Assembly: GCF_003149245.1 (NCBI RefSeq)
Contig: NZ_QGDL01000002.1
Span: 186,001 to 250,000 of the forward strand
Direction of reading: 5' to 3'
Origin: Faecalicatena orotica
GTDB lineage: Bacteria > Bacillota > Clostridia > Lachnospirales > Lachnospiraceae
DNA: 64,000 nucleotides
Below are positions 16,387 through 25,804 of the stretch, in pieces. A model generated the notes under the pieces. It ran no database searches and was not told the origin of the DNA. It saw nothing but the letters and a program-made list of their open reading frames with translations. The position numbers and the translations under genes are program-made. How positions within the stretch are numbered: position 1 is the first letter of the stretch; each line of letters starts with the position of its first letter.

Positions 16387-18114
16387 ATGCGGAAAAGTAT
16401 TAAAACCAAAGTATTACTTGCAATTCTCGCTGTCACGATGGTAACGGCCATCCTCCTGACTCTTGTGTTCTATTTCCGGTCGGCGAAAATGATCGAGGAA
16501 AATTACGCCGAGACCCTTTATGGGCGGGTGGAGCAGACTGTAGCCTCAATGGATCATTCCATGCAGGAGGTATACTATGTAAGCGTTAAGGCGGCCAGAA
16601 ATGAAGATCTGACTGCTGCCATACGCCGGTATAGGAAGGACAGGAATGCAGACACACTGGAGGAGATTGCGGAAATTCTAAGAAACTACCGTACCCAGTA
16701 TAAGGATTTGAGTTCTCTGTATTACATTTTCCCGGAAGAAAATATGGCAGTCACATCGGAAGATTATCCGATTATAAAAAGGGATATTCCGTCCGCAGAA
16801 ATTCAGAAAATAAAGGAAATTCAGGAAGAAGAGGCGGCTCCGCTCATGATGGAAGATCTGGTGCATGATTCCGGAAAACAGCTGACCGTCGTGCAGGATG
16901 TACCGGATGATGATGGCACGGTTCTGGGATATCTGCTTGCCAATACGGATGAGAGGAACCTTTACTATGCCTATCTGGAGCCGGTTTATGATAAAAAAGT
17001 CTCCGGTGCTGTCATTGTAGATAAATACAATACGATCGTGAGCAGCAAAGATTACGGGGAGGCAGGGACAACATATGAGCAGGCAGACCAGTTTCCGGTG
17101 CAGAATGGGATAGCGTCTGCAGGTTCGGACAAAGAAATCCGTATTTTTTATCGTGCCCCTTTTTCAAACTGTAGTTTTTATCTTGCGGTACAGAAGAGTG
17201 AAGTATTGAAGGACCTGCGCCAGATGCAGATTTTCCTTGCCGGGGTATGCCTTCTCTTTCTGGCAGTCGCATGTGTACTTGCCTCTTACATTACAAGAGT
17301 TGTGTACAGGCCTATTAAAAAGGTGACAGACGCCGTGGAAAAAGTAGGCAGGGGGGACTTAAGCCTCCGGGTAGACGTGGAGACTGAGGATGAGATCGGT
17401 AAATTTTCGGAAGAATTTAACCATATGCTGGATTACATAGAAGACCTGATCGCCCAGGTGATCAAGGAAGAACAGTTGAAAAAGGATGCTGAACTGGAGG
17501 CACTTCAATACCAGATTACTCCGCATTTCATGTATAACACACTGAATTCCATCAAGTATGCGGCCCTCCTTAAGGGGGAAACAGAGCTCGGGGATCTGAT
17601 CGGGGACTTTGTGGAGCTTTTGCAGGCGAGTATTAATAAAAAGGGGACATTCATTACTGTCGCCGATGAACTGCACATTTTAAATAACTATATCCATCTT
17701 CAGGAATTCCGCTATCAGGGAAGCTTTGACGTAACCTATGATGTAGAACAGGAGGCATTCGGCTGTTACCTGCCGCGCCTGATCCTCCAGCCCCTTGTGG
17801 AAAATGCGATTCTGCACGGTATGGATACGAAAGAGAAAAAAGGTGACCTCCGCATTCAGGGCAGGATTAATGGGGAAACGCTGACCCTTTCTGTGATTGA
17901 TAACGGAAGGGGAATGACACAGAAACAGATCGATACCCTCCTTAAGAGCAGGGCGAAGAAAACAAACGGGCTGAGTGCGATCGGGGTCCCGAATATCAAA
18001 GAACGTCTGGAATTATACTATGGGGATAAAGGCGGTATCCGTTATGAAAGCGGGCCGGAAGGGACAACCGCTGCTATTTTTCTGCCGGTCAGCAGAGAAG
18101 GCGGCTGTTTATAG
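16387..18114 (+). CDS. YesM-type sensor histidine kinase (no adjacent response regulator)
   Basis: A 575-residue membrane kinase. A membrane helix at about 9-28, an extracytoplasmic sensor domain to about 275, a second helix (LAGVCLLFLAVACVLASYI, about 280-300), a HAMP domain (about 300-355), and a His-kinase domain with YQITPHFMYNTLNSIK (His380). The ATPase part has LVENAILHG and DNGRGM. YesM kinases sense sugars or polymers and phosphorylate AraC-type YesN regulators. No receiver-domain gene lies next to it; the LacI regulator follows 158 bases later. The YesN-like regulator at 36110 already has its own kinase, so the partner is probably outside the window. Confidence 0.9.
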   Translation: MRKSIKTKVLLAILAVTMVTAILLTLVFYFRSAKMIEENYAETLYGRVEQTVASMDHSMQEVYYVSVKAARNEDLTAAIRRYRKDRNADTLEEIAEILRNYRTQYKDLSSLYYIFPEENMAVTSEDYPIIKRDIPSAEIQKIKEIQEEEAAPLMMEDLVHDSGKQLTVVQDVPDDDGTVLGYLLANTDERNLYYAYLEPVYDKKVSGAVIVDKYNTIVSSKDYGEAGTTYEQADQFPVQNGIASAGSDKEIRIFYRAPFSNCSFYLAVQKSEVLKDLRQMQIFLAGVCLLFLAVACVLASYITRVVYRPIKKVTDAVEKVGRGDLSLRVDVETEDEIGKFSEEFNHMLDYIEDLIAQVIKEEQLKKDAELEALQYQITPHFMYNTLNSIKYAALLKGETELGDLIGDFVELLQASINKKGTFITVADELHILNNYIHLQEFRYQGSFDVTYDVEQEAFGCYLPRLILQPLVENAILHGMDTKEKKGDLRIQGRINGETLTLSVIDNGRGMTQKQIDTLLKSRAKKTNGLSAIGVPNIKERLELYYGDKGGIRYESGPEGTTAAIFLPVSREGGCL

Positions 18115-18272
18115 GAGAGCCTGTAAAAAGAATAGGACAGCCGTCATACGGGTGTTATATCTTGCATATTTTCCCGGTTAATTATATAATGGGAGAAATA
18201 TGGCGTGTTTTGTATCATGGGGCATGACAGATGCTGCAGGGAGTACCGGGCACATAGAAAAAAGGTGAGAGT

Positions 18273-19307
18273 ATGGGAGTTACAATCCGGCAGATTGCGG
18301 AGGCCGCAGGCGTATCGAGGGGGACTGTGGACCGTGCGCTTAACAACCGGGGGCGTATTAAACCGGAAGTGGCGGAAGAGATAAAGAGAATCGCGAAGGA
18401 AATGGGCTATCGGCCGAATCAGTTTGGCCGGGCTCTTTCTATGAGTAAACAGAATCTCAAGATTGGTGTGATCCTTCAGGGGGCGGAGACACCATTTATG
18501 CAGACCGTTCTACAGGGAATTGAACAGGCAAAGGCAGAGGTCGATAATCTGGGAGGGACCGTGCTGTTGACGAAGATCCCGCACATTAGCGCAAGAGGTG
18601 TTCTTGAGGCGATGGAGCAGATGCGTGAAGAAGGGGTGAGCGCCATCGCTCTTGCACCTGTGGAAGATGCAGACGTAAAGTCGAAGATCGATGAATATGT
18701 GGAGGAATACCAGATCCCCATTGTGACATTCAATTCCGATGTAAAGGATACGAAGCGGCTCTGTTTCGTGGGACAGAATGCGTTCCAGTGTGGACGTGCC
18801 GCGGCCGGACTGATGGGAGAGCTGGTGTCGGGGGAAGGAAAGGTTGCCATGATTTCAGGATACAGTTCGAACCCGTCACTGAGCGACAGAGTCCGGGGAT
18901 TTCAGTCGGAGATGGAAAAGAAGTATCCAAAAGTAGAGCTTCTGGGGCCGGAATACTGCTTTGAAGATAATACGATTGCCGGCCAGCTTACAGAAAAAGT
19001 CCTGACGGAGAATCCAGATTTAAAAGGAATCTTTATGAACTCCCACGGTGAAGAAGGCATGTGCAAGGTACTGGAGGATCTCGGAAAAGCCGGAGAAATC
19101 AAGGTTGTAGCCAATGATTTCATGGGCCGGAACTATGAATTCCTGAGGGACGGTGCCATCAGCCTGCTGATCGGGCAGGACGCCTATGTACAGGGCTACG
19201 AGCCTGTTATGATACTTTTCCGCCTGTTGTTTCATGGGGAGGAGCCGCAGGGAGAATTTAAGTATACAGAAATTATGATTCGTAACGCATATACGATACC
19301 CCAATAA
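18273..19307 (+). CDS. LacI-family transcriptional regulator
   Basis: A 344-residue regulator. The N-terminal helix-turn-helix is VTIRQIAEAAGVSRGTVDRA followed by the hinge GYRPNQFGRALS. The effector domain (about 60-344) is of the ribose-binding type: IGVILQGAETPFMQTVLQGI, SAIALAPVEDADVKSKID, VAMISGYSSNPSLSDRVRGF and GIFMNSHGEEG. The RGTVDRA recognition helix (rather than SxxTVSRAL) is a known subgroup that often binds sugars or cyclitols such as ribose, xylose or inositol. It probably controls the neighbouring symporter/dehydrogenase operon or another sugar operon. GTG and ATG candidates were considered; the ATG at 18273 follows AAAAAGGTGAGAGT. Confidence 0.88.
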   Translation: MGVTIRQIAEAAGVSRGTVDRALNNRGRIKPEVAEEIKRIAKEMGYRPNQFGRALSMSKQNLKIGVILQGAETPFMQTVLQGIEQAKAEVDNLGGTVLLTKIPHISARGVLEAMEQMREEGVSAIALAPVEDADVKSKIDEYVEEYQIPIVTFNSDVKDTKRLCFVGQNAFQCGRAAAGLMGELVSGEGKVAMISGYSSNPSLSDRVRGFQSEMEKKYPKVELLGPEYCFEDNTIAGQLTEKVLTENPDLKGIFMNSHGEEGMCKVLEDLGKAGEIKVVANDFMGRNYEFLRDGAISLLIGQDAYVQGYEPVMILFRLLFHGEEPQGEFKYTEIMIRNAYTIPQ

Positions 19308-19316
19308 AAGATACCA

Positions 19317-19349
19317 TTACTGTGCACGCCTTTCCAGCGTGCACAGTAA
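19317..19349. repeat. Dispersed stem-loop repeat, copy 3 (TTACTGTGCACGC arms), between convergent genes
   Basis: TTACTGTGCACGC (19317-19329) and GCGTGCACAGTAA (19337-19349) are perfect complements with a 7-base loop. It fills the 46-base gap between the convergent LacI and amylosucrase genes, so it may also serve as their terminator, though there is no T run. Confidence 0.75.
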
Positions 19350-19353
19350 CCAG

Positions 19354-21189
19354 TTAATGGCAGATTGCCCAAAGGAATCCACGTTCCAGAAGAGAGACTT
19401 CCCTCATATTGATCTCATCACCTGTGAGTAGGCTGACGAAGGTTCCTGTCTCCTGTATCCATACTGTTTTGGGGTGGTCGCTGAAGTTGAAAATGCCAAA
19501 AAAACGTTCTCCATCCATCTCTCTTGATATACAGAGCACCCCGTCGTCCTTTACATCGTAGGTGCAGACATCCGCTTCAGGTGAAAATACTTTCTCTGTT
19601 TTACGAATCTGTTCCAGCTTTTTCAGCATTTGGAAGATCCTTCCCGCTACTGTAGTCTTATTTTCCCGCAGAGCAGCCAGCTCCCAATGAAATGTTCCTC
19701 TGTGCAGATATCTGGAATCCTGACATTTCTCGGGATCCCTTTTATAACTGTAGTCATTTACCTGACCGATTTCGTCCCCACTGTAAAGCATAGGGATACC
19801 GGTCAGGGTAAGTACAAATGCATGCAGGGTGACATCCATTCGGATTGCAGCTGTAAGCTTCTTCTGGTTCTGTTCAAAACCTGCGCTCTCAATCCCGCAC
19901 ATGGAGGCTGTCGTTCCACAGAACCGGGCATCCCGGGTCACTGGATCATCGTTGTAAAGTTCTCCCCTGCTGACACTTCCTGGAACCCTGCCTGTATAAT
20001 AGTCATTTAAGAACTTTTTATGGCTGGTCTCCTTCATTCCCCAACCCTCTAAGGTTTCATAATCAAGTCCCCATCCAATGTCGTCATGGCAGCGAAGATA
20101 ATTTAAGTAAGTATATTGCTTTGGGAGTTGGCTGATAATATCCAATTGCTGCCGTAAAAGTCGTATATCCCCGGTTGCTGCGCTGTTCCAGATAGTTGCC
20201 ATAGTTGTCACATTGTAAAGCATATGGCATTCCGGTTTTTCCACGGTGCCAAAATAAGGTACGACTTTCTCCGGTTCCATAACTACTTCCCCCAGCAGAA
20301 TCACACCCGGGCATACAATCTCACATATCATACGCATCATGCGCACAAGGGTATGTACCTGAGGAAGGTTCCTGCACTTGGTACCCAGCTCTTTCCAGAT
20401 ATAGGGAACTGCATCAATGCGTACAATGTCGATTCCCTGATTAGCCAGATAAAGAAAATTATACATCATCTCATTAAATACCCGGGGGTTTTGATAATTC
20501 AGATCCCACTGATAAGGGTAAAAGGTAGTCAGAACATGGTGATTCATCTCTGGAAGATAGGTGAAATTACCCGGTGCAGTAGTGGGGAATACCTGGGGCA
20601 TTGTTTTCTCATACTCTTTGGGGATGTCATAGCTGTTATAGAAAAAATAGCGGCTCATATATTCCCCGTCTCCACTCCTTGCTCTTCTGGCCCACTCATG
20701 CTCATCGGAAGTATGATTCATGACAAAGTCCATGCAAACATTAATTTCATTGCAGTGGCATGCATCCGTAAGTTTTGCGAGGTCCTCCATAGTTCCCAGA
20801 TCCGGGCGTACCTTCCGAAAATCAGCTACGGCATACCCACCGTCAGAGCGTCCCTTTGGAGTATCCAAAAGTGGCATCAGGTGAATACAGTTTATATTTC
20901 CGGATTTCAAATATGGCAGCTTTTGCTGGACGCCCCTTAGATTTCCCGCAAAATTATCTATGTACAGCATCATTCCAAGCATTTTATTGCTTTTAAACCA
21001 CTGGGGATTTCTTATCCGCTTTTCATCCCGGCTGCGCAGCGTCTGACTGCGCTCTGTGTAATACCTGTGCATTTGAGTACACAGCTCCGCAAACATATCT
21101 CCATTTCCGTAAAGCTCCATATAAAGCCATCTCAGCTCATCGTGGTGTTTTTCTAATCTTTTCTGAAAAATTCCTGTCCTCTTACCCAT
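19354..21189 (-). CDS. Amylosucrase-type GH13 enzyme (GH13_4)
   Basis: A 611-residue cytosolic enzyme without a signal peptide. An N-terminal helical region (about 1-80) precedes a (beta/alpha)8 barrel with the catalytic triad in order: nucleophile Asp259 in IVRIDAV, acid/base Glu301 in LLGEVV, and His368-Asp369 in RCHDDIG. The spacing between the nucleophile and acid (42 residues) fits characterised amylosucrases. GDEIGQVNDYSY and the DSRYLHRGTFHW segment are also amylosucrase-like. The reaction is transfer of glucose from sucrose to an alpha-glucan, releasing fructose; hydrolysis of sucrose is an alternative. It is the last gene of a minus-strand sucrose operon, 10 bases after the GH32 gene. 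GGAGAATAGC precedes the start. Confidence 0.88.
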   Translation of the reverse strand: MGKRTGIFQKRLEKHHDELRWLYMELYGNGDMFAELCTQMHRYYTERSQTLRSRDEKRIRNPQWFKSNKMLGMMLYIDNFAGNLRGVQQKLPYLKSGNINCIHLMPLLDTPKGRSDGGYAVADFRKVRPDLGTMEDLAKLTDACHCNEINVCMDFVMNHTSDEHEWARRARSGDGEYMSRYFFYNSYDIPKEYEKTMPQVFPTTAPGNFTYLPEMNHHVLTTFYPYQWDLNYQNPRVFNEMMYNFLYLANQGIDIVRIDAVPYIWKELGTKCRNLPQVHTLVRMMRMICEIVCPGVILLGEVVMEPEKVVPYFGTVEKPECHMLYNVTTMATIWNSAATGDIRLLRQQLDIISQLPKQYTYLNYLRCHDDIGWGLDYETLEGWGMKETSHKKFLNDYYTGRVPGSVSRGELYNDDPVTRDARFCGTTASMCGIESAGFEQNQKKLTAAIRMDVTLHAFVLTLTGIPMLYSGDEIGQVNDYSYKRDPEKCQDSRYLHRGTFHWELAALRENKTTVAGRIFQMLKKLEQIRKTEKVFSPEADVCTYDVKDDGVLCISREMDGERFFGIFNFSDHPKTVWIQETGTFVSLLTGDEINMREVSLLERGFLWAICH

Positions 21190-21199
21190 GCTATTCTCC

Positions 21200-22528
21200 T
21201 CAACTATTAATTCCAGTCAGTATTTGATCCACATGACCTGAGATCACATTCTTCAGTCCATATACCACATGGCTAATTACATATGCCCCATTGTTTACAA
21301 AAATTTCAATCAGATTAGGGGAAACAAAGATATCCAATTCGTACCTGCCATTCAACGCCGGGGTCTGGGACTGGGTATGATAACCTTCCAATCCCTGAAA
21401 CACCTGACTGCGGTCTGTACATATGTGGTCCTTCTCTATCCAGATTATGTAACCTCCGATATTCAGTTCTTGTTTTTGTAAAGTGGTTGCTTTCAGACGG
21501 AATGGTTTACTCCAGTCTAATTCTTCTATATTCTTTACTTTTCTGCTCATGTACCGATCTATCTCAGGATAAATAGGAAAGCAGATATGCCCATCCTGAA
21601 CTTCCACTATTCTTGGAAGGCACATAAGTCCATTCCACGGAGCTTCCCCCTCCGCTTCTACTGCCTTGGGCATTCTCATCCAGGCGATCATTACACGTCT
21701 GCCATCCCGGTCCAGATTTGTCTGAGGTGCGTACAGGTCTGTCCCATAGTCCACAGGCTGTAAGTTGGTTGAAAGGCTAAGTTCGCAGTTCTTATCATTA
21801 AAATCTGCCAGAGTGCAGAAGGGCCGGTCAGCATATTTCAGGCCATCGCCTTTGCCCCCTATTGACGACCCGATCAACACATACCCATTGTCAGTCAAAA
21901 AGAGATCCGGGCACTCCAATATTTTTCCAAATGCTTCACTTTGGTATTGACTGGCATACTCCCAGTCAATACCATCTCTGCTCTTGTAAAACAGTGCACG
22001 TCCAATCTTCCCCCGATATGTGCTCCCCAGAAGCATATAGAAAGTATCCTGACTCATCCATACTTTAGGGTCCCTTGTGTGCATAGGGTCTGCCAGTTCC
22101 TCATCCCTGCACACAGGAATGAGCTGCCTTTTTTGATTCCAGTTGTCAAAGTGAATACCATCGTCTGATATTACCAGAGCCTGGCTGGTCTCAAACCCCT
22201 CATCTCCTGCCTGATGAATGTTATCCGCCCTCTCACCCAGATATTTGACAGCTGAGTAGTAGAGATAGAGCTTATCATCCTTCTCCAGTGCACTGCCTGA
22301 AAAGACTCCGTTTCTGTCATAGTCCTTTGTAGGAAACAGTGCGACTCCCAGATGTTCCCAGTGTACCAGATCTTCACTGACCGCATGCCCCCAGTGCATG
22401 GTTCCCCAAACAGGGGCATAGGGGAAATACTGATAAAAGAGATGGTATCTGCCCTGATAATAGATAAAACCATTAGGGTCATTCAACCAGTTTCCCGGAG
22501 CTTTCAAGTGCAATATATCCTTTGTCAT
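21200..22528 (-). CDS. GH32 beta-fructofuranosidase / sucrose hydrolase
   Basis: A 442-residue cytosolic glycosidase, somewhat shorter than most sucrose-6-phosphate hydrolases. The GH32 five-blade propeller motifs are in order: WLNDPNG with nucleophile Asp17, the second-blade FSGSALE, RDPKVW with transition-state Asp153, and ECPDLF with acid/base Glu205; a beta-sandwich C-domain follows from about residue 310. It releases fructose from sucrose or short fructans. Because the operon imports sugar by an ABC system rather than a PTS, the substrate is probably unphosphorylated. It sits between the permease genes and amylosucrase. Its start follows AGAGAGGATAG on the minus strand. Confidence 0.9.
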   Translation of the reverse strand: MTKDILHLKAPGNWLNDPNGFIYYQGRYHLFYQYFPYAPVWGTMHWGHAVSEDLVHWEHLGVALFPTKDYDRNGVFSGSALEKDDKLYLYYSAVKYLGERADNIHQAGDEGFETSQALVISDDGIHFDNWNQKRQLIPVCRDEELADPMHTRDPKVWMSQDTFYMLLGSTYRGKIGRALFYKSRDGIDWEYASQYQSEAFGKILECPDLFLTDNGYVLIGSSIGGKGDGLKYADRPFCTLADFNDKNCELSLSTNLQPVDYGTDLYAPQTNLDRDGRRVMIAWMRMPKAVEAEGEAPWNGLMCLPRIVEVQDGHICFPIYPEIDRYMSRKVKNIEELDWSKPFRLKATTLQKQELNIGGYIIWIEKDHICTDRSQVFQGLEGYHTQSQTPALNGRYELDIFVSPNLIEIFVNNGAYVISHVVYGLKNVISGHVDQILTGINS

Positions 22529-22551
22529 ACAAAACTATCCTCTCTTATTTT

Positions 22552-23412
22552 TTATTTTACCGCACCTGCTACAACACCGCTGATAATCTGCTTTTGCAGT
22601 ACAATATACAGAATCATGATCGGAATAACGCACAGCAGAAGTCCTGCCATAATTGTTCCATAATCTGCAGAATAGGTTCCGTAGAAGCTGTAAGTGGACA
22701 GGGGAAGAGTGAGCAGCTTCTTGTCAGACAGTACCAGCGACGGAAGCAGGAAGTCGTTCCAGAATGCAAGCGCATTCAGAATGACCATTGTGGAGATAAT
22801 GGGCTTTAGAAGTGGAAACACGATCTTGAAGAAAGTTTGTGACCGTGTGCATCCGTCTATATAGGCGGCCTCTTCAAGTGCAATGGGTACGCTTCCTTTG
22901 ATAAATCCATGAAACATAAACACTGACATTGCCATGGAAAATCCTGTGTGCATAAAAATCAGTGTAAGCCTGTGATTTAACAGATTCAGCATCCCGCCGT
23001 AGATGCTCACGAGTGGAATCATGATTGCCTGAAATGGAATAATCATGGACGCCACCATCAGCGCAAAAGTAAGCTTGGAAATAACATTATTGTGGCGCAC
23101 TATGTAATATGCCAGCATTGCTGCCAGCAGAGTTACAAGCAAAGTGGCAGAAACGGTTACAAATACTGAGTTTTTAAAAGCATTCAGAAAATCCATCTGT
23201 GTAAACGCCTTGGCAAAGTTGTCAAAGGACAGACCCTTGATGGTAAACAGCCAGGAAAACGGACTCTTGATAATGTCCCTCTTCTGCTTCAGAGAATTGA
23301 TTACTACCATAAGAAATGGAAACATATAGGCTGCAAAGATAACTATCAGACCTACTGTGGTTAACATACTTATTGTTTTTTTCTTAATGCTGCCTTTTGT
23401 ATTTTGCTTCAT
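22552..23412 (-). CDS. ABC sugar transporter permease, MalG type
   Basis: A 286-residue membrane protein with six hydrophobic segments (first VGLIVIFAAYMFPFLMVVI). The EAA loop is EEAAYIDGCTRSQTFFKIVFPLLKP near residues 187-211, the docking site for the ATPase, and the C-terminal tail is GVVAGAVK, usual for MalG-type proteins. With the partner permease it forms the channel for the sucrose/fructoside importer. Its ATG shares one base with the upstream stop (TAATG at 23412), so translation is coupled. No ATPase gene is present in the operon; a shared MsiK-like ATPase elsewhere probably energises it. Confidence 0.92.
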   Translation of the reverse strand: MKQNTKGSIKKKTISMLTTVGLIVIFAAYMFPFLMVVINSLKQKRDIIKSPFSWLFTIKGLSFDNFAKAFTQMDFLNAFKNSVFVTVSATLLVTLLAAMLAYYIVRHNNVISKLTFALMVASMIIPFQAIMIPLVSIYGGMLNLLNHRLTLIFMHTGFSMAMSVFMFHGFIKGSVPIALEEAAYIDGCTRSQTFFKIVFPLLKPIISTMVILNALAFWNDFLLPSLVLSDKKLLTLPLSTYSFYGTYSADYGTIMAGLLLCVIPIMILYIVLQKQIISGVVAGAVK

Positions 23413-24284
23413 TACGCTTCAACCTCCTTTTTCTTCGTCAGATATACCTGTATACCGCTGACACACGCTACAATGAGGAACAAAATAAGCGCCTCTGCCT
23501 GGCCAACACCAAACTGTCTGGAGGTAAAGGCCTTCTCATATACATGCATAGCTGCCATCGCTGTTGTTCCGTAGGGTGCTCCTGCTGTCAAAGACAGATT
23601 GACATCGTATACCATAAATGCCCGGGATAATGTCAGAAACAGGCAGATGGTTACGGAAGACATCATAAGCGGCATCACAATACTTCTCATTTTTCTCCAT
23701 CCGGTAGCGCCATCAATACCTGCGGCTTCCATAACATCCTCGCTCAATCCCATGAATCCAGCCACATAGATTAAAATCATATATCCGGAGAGCTGCCATA
23801 CGGACACCACCACCAGAGCAATAAATGCCTTTGTAGGATCGGAAAGCCAGGAGACTCCGAACAAATTCCATCCTGTTGCCTCACCGAGGTTCACAAATAC
23901 TCTGGAAAATACAAATTGCCAGATATATCCCAGAACAATGCCTCCGATTAGGTTGGGGGTAAAAAAACCTGCCCGGAAGAAGTTCTGTCCTTTTATTCCC
24001 CTTGTTAGTAGATAGGCCAGGAAAAATGCCAGAATATTTACCAGAAGAACTACCAAAATAACATACTTAAAAGTCAGCAGCAGGGAAGTCCAGAACTGTC
24101 CGTCCTTAATTACTCCCAGAAAGTTCGTAAGCCCTATGAAATTCTTCGTTCTGGCAACTCCGTTCCAGTCTGTCAAGGTCAGATAAACTCCATAGAGAAA
24201 CGGTACCATTACAACTGCAAAAAAGCAGAACATGCCCGGTAAGGCAAACATACAGAAATCTTTTCCATTATTTTTTCTTTTCAT
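23412..24284 (-). CDS. ABC sugar transporter permease, MalF type
   Basis: A 290-residue membrane protein with six hydrophobic segments (first about residues 9-30, MFALPGMFCFFAVVMVPFLYG). The EAA-type loop is EAAGIDGATGWRKMRSIVMPLM. The frame extends 15 codons upstream to 24329, overlapping the binding-protein gene, but GAAGGGGAATTA on the minus strand points to the ATG at 24284, leaving a 16-base gap. It pairs with the MalG-type permease. The operon order (binding protein, MalF-like, MalG-like, GH32, GH13) is that of carbohydrate uptake type-1 clusters. Confidence 0.92.
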   Translation of the reverse strand: MKRKNNGKDFCMFALPGMFCFFAVVMVPFLYGVYLTLTDWNGVARTKNFIGLTNFLGVIKDGQFWTSLLLTFKYVILVVLLVNILAFFLAYLLTRGIKGQNFFRAGFFTPNLIGGIVLGYIWQFVFSRVFVNLGEATGWNLFGVSWLSDPTKAFIALVVVSVWQLSGYMILIYVAGFMGLSEDVMEAAGIDGATGWRKMRSIVMPLMMSSVTICLFLTLSRAFMVYDVNLSLTAGAPYGTTAMAAMHVYEKAFTSRQFGVGQAEALILFLIVACVSGIQVYLTKKKEVEA

Positions 24285-24300
24285 TAATTCCCCTTCTTTC

Positions 24301-25677
24301 CTATTTCTGTTCTTCCCAGTAACTATCAATGGACTGGATTAGTTCGGTCCGGTCACTTCGGTTTGCCAGGTACTTCTGCATAGCGGCTCCTAAAACGGAC
24401 CAGTGGTCATTTGGAACAATTGCCGATGCGTTGAACGCCTCATCTGACTGCACCCTTTCATAAATATCCCTGCTGAGCGGATCTGCCGGTTCGTAAGGAT
24501 TGTTGGTAAAGGGAGGTATTAAATTGCAGGTTTTTACCAACATCTGCTGGCCGATTTCAGAAAAGACAATCCAGTTCATAAACTCCTTTGCTGCCCGTTG
24601 TTCCTTTTCAGAGGCCATCTGGCCGTCTAATATAACCTGTTTAGATGGAGATGCCTGAATCCTGCTGTTGGCAAAATCATCCGGATTATTGTTCATAAAG
24701 TATGGAAGGAAACCGTAATCATCCTCATTTCCGGCTCCGGCCTCTGACAGGTTGGGCCACGCCCAGTTTCCATTAAACCAAAATGCAGTCTTCCCGTCTG
24801 CAAGATCGATCGCCATCTCATCATAATCAGCGCCCAGCGGATCACTTTTAGCCACGTTGTATTCCTTGAGTACGTCAAACATATCTAAAAACTGCTGTAC
24901 CCGGCCATAGGATTCCAAATTCAACGTTTTGTCCTTTATCTTTTCAATCGCCTCTTGTGCGCCCTCAGAGGTGCCGTCAAAAGTCTCATATATGTATTGT
25001 AGATGATGTGCCCCAAGAGACCAGTCTTCTTTTGCCATGGATACCGGGTTTTCCATACCGGCTTTTCTGAGTTTTTCCAGCAGTCCTTTAAAATCATCCA
25101 GCGTGGCAACAGATTTGGGATCAAAGTTACTTCCCAGTGTCTTTTCAATGACGGATTTATTGTATATGATTCCCCTGCCTTCAATGCAGAGCGGAAAACT
25201 GTAAACGTTTCCGTTCACTTCGGTAAGATAGCCTTCCGCCTCTGAAATCCACGCTTCACTGCTCAGATCAGCGGCCTTTTCTTCTGCCAGTGCAATGACG
25301 TCAGTTGTATCCAGAATTGCCATTGTAGGAGGTGTCCCTGAATTGTACATACTAACTACCTTGGTGTAAGGGGAATCTCCTTCAGTTACAGGCATTACCT
25401 CAACATGCACGCCAGACTTTTTTTCAAAGACCTCTGCCATCTTTTCCAAAGCGACCTGAATCTCCGCCTTAGAGTTTAATAATGTGATTTCTGCACCGGC
25501 CAATTGTGTGTCATACTCAAACGTATCCACTGAGGTGTCAATAGGTACTTCTTTTTTTTCTTCGTTGGGGTCATCCGGATCGCTCGCAAACCCAAAGCGG
25601 CATCCGGTCAGCGTTGCAGCTGTCAGTACCATAGCCAACCCTAGCACAGCAGCTCTTTTTACAGCATGTTTTCTCAT
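24301..25677 (-). CDS. ABC sugar transporter substrate-binding lipoprotein (SBP family 1)
   Basis: A 458-residue lipoprotein with signal peptide and lipobox TLTGC (Cys26), followed by an acidic linker. The body is of the maltose/oligosaccharide type: ITLLNSKAEIQVALEKMAEV, DVIALAEEKAADLSSEAW, FPLCIEGRGIIYNKSVIEK, AFWFNGNWAWPNLSEAG, and the EFMNWIVFSEIGQQML helix. It is first in the operon and directly downstream of the operator-controlled promoter at 25774-25802, consistent with its need in excess. Context (GH32 and amylosucrase) suggests sucrose or short fructo-oligosaccharides as ligand. Start supported by TTAGGAGGATTGATGGA on the minus strand. Confidence 0.9.
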   Translation of the reverse strand: MRKHAVKRAAVLGLAMVLTAATLTGCRFGFASDPDDPNEEKKEVPIDTSVDTFEYDTQLAGAEITLLNSKAEIQVALEKMAEVFEKKSGVHVEVMPVTEGDSPYTKVVSMYNSGTPPTMAILDTTDVIALAEEKAADLSSEAWISEAEGYLTEVNGNVYSFPLCIEGRGIIYNKSVIEKTLGSNFDPKSVATLDDFKGLLEKLRKAGMENPVSMAKEDWSLGAHHLQYIYETFDGTSEGAQEAIEKIKDKTLNLESYGRVQQFLDMFDVLKEYNVAKSDPLGADYDEMAIDLADGKTAFWFNGNWAWPNLSEAGAGNEDDYGFLPYFMNNNPDDFANSRIQASPSKQVILDGQMASEKEQRAAKEFMNWIVFSEIGQQMLVKTCNLIPPFTNNPYEPADPLSRDIYERVQSDEAFNASAIVPNDHWSVLGAAMQKYLANRSDRTELIQSIDSYWEEQK

Positions 25678-25748
25678 TCCATCAATCCTCCTAATCTGGG
25701 AAATTACATTCCCTGTCGCCTGTTCGTGTAACAGATGAATAACCGGTA

Positions 25749-25764
25749 AAGTAACCGGTTACTT
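25749..25764. promoter_or_regulatory. LacI-type operator O1 of the sucrose operon
   Basis: AAGTAACCGGTTACTT is a perfect 16-bp palindrome with the central CG typical of LacI-family operators. It covers roughly +3 to +18 of the minus-strand promoter (25774-25802), so a bound repressor would block transcription. A half-like ATAACCGGTAAA lies next to it at 25739-25750. Confidence 0.8.
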
Positions 25765-25773
25765 TATAGTGAC

Positions 25774-25802
25774 ATCATAGCATACGAATTACGAAACGTC
25801 AA
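25774..25802 (-). promoter_or_regulatory. Promoter of the sucrose ABC/GH32/amylosucrase operon
   Basis: On the minus strand, TTGACG (25802-25797), a 17-base spacer and TATGAT (25779-25774). This is close to consensus and is placed just upstream of O1. Confidence 0.7.
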
Positions 25803-25804
25803 TT

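Noticed and set aside
20224-20940. 238-codon frame opposite the amylosucrase gene
   Set aside because: The minus strand shows all GH13 catalytic motifs; the plus frame has no recognisable pattern.
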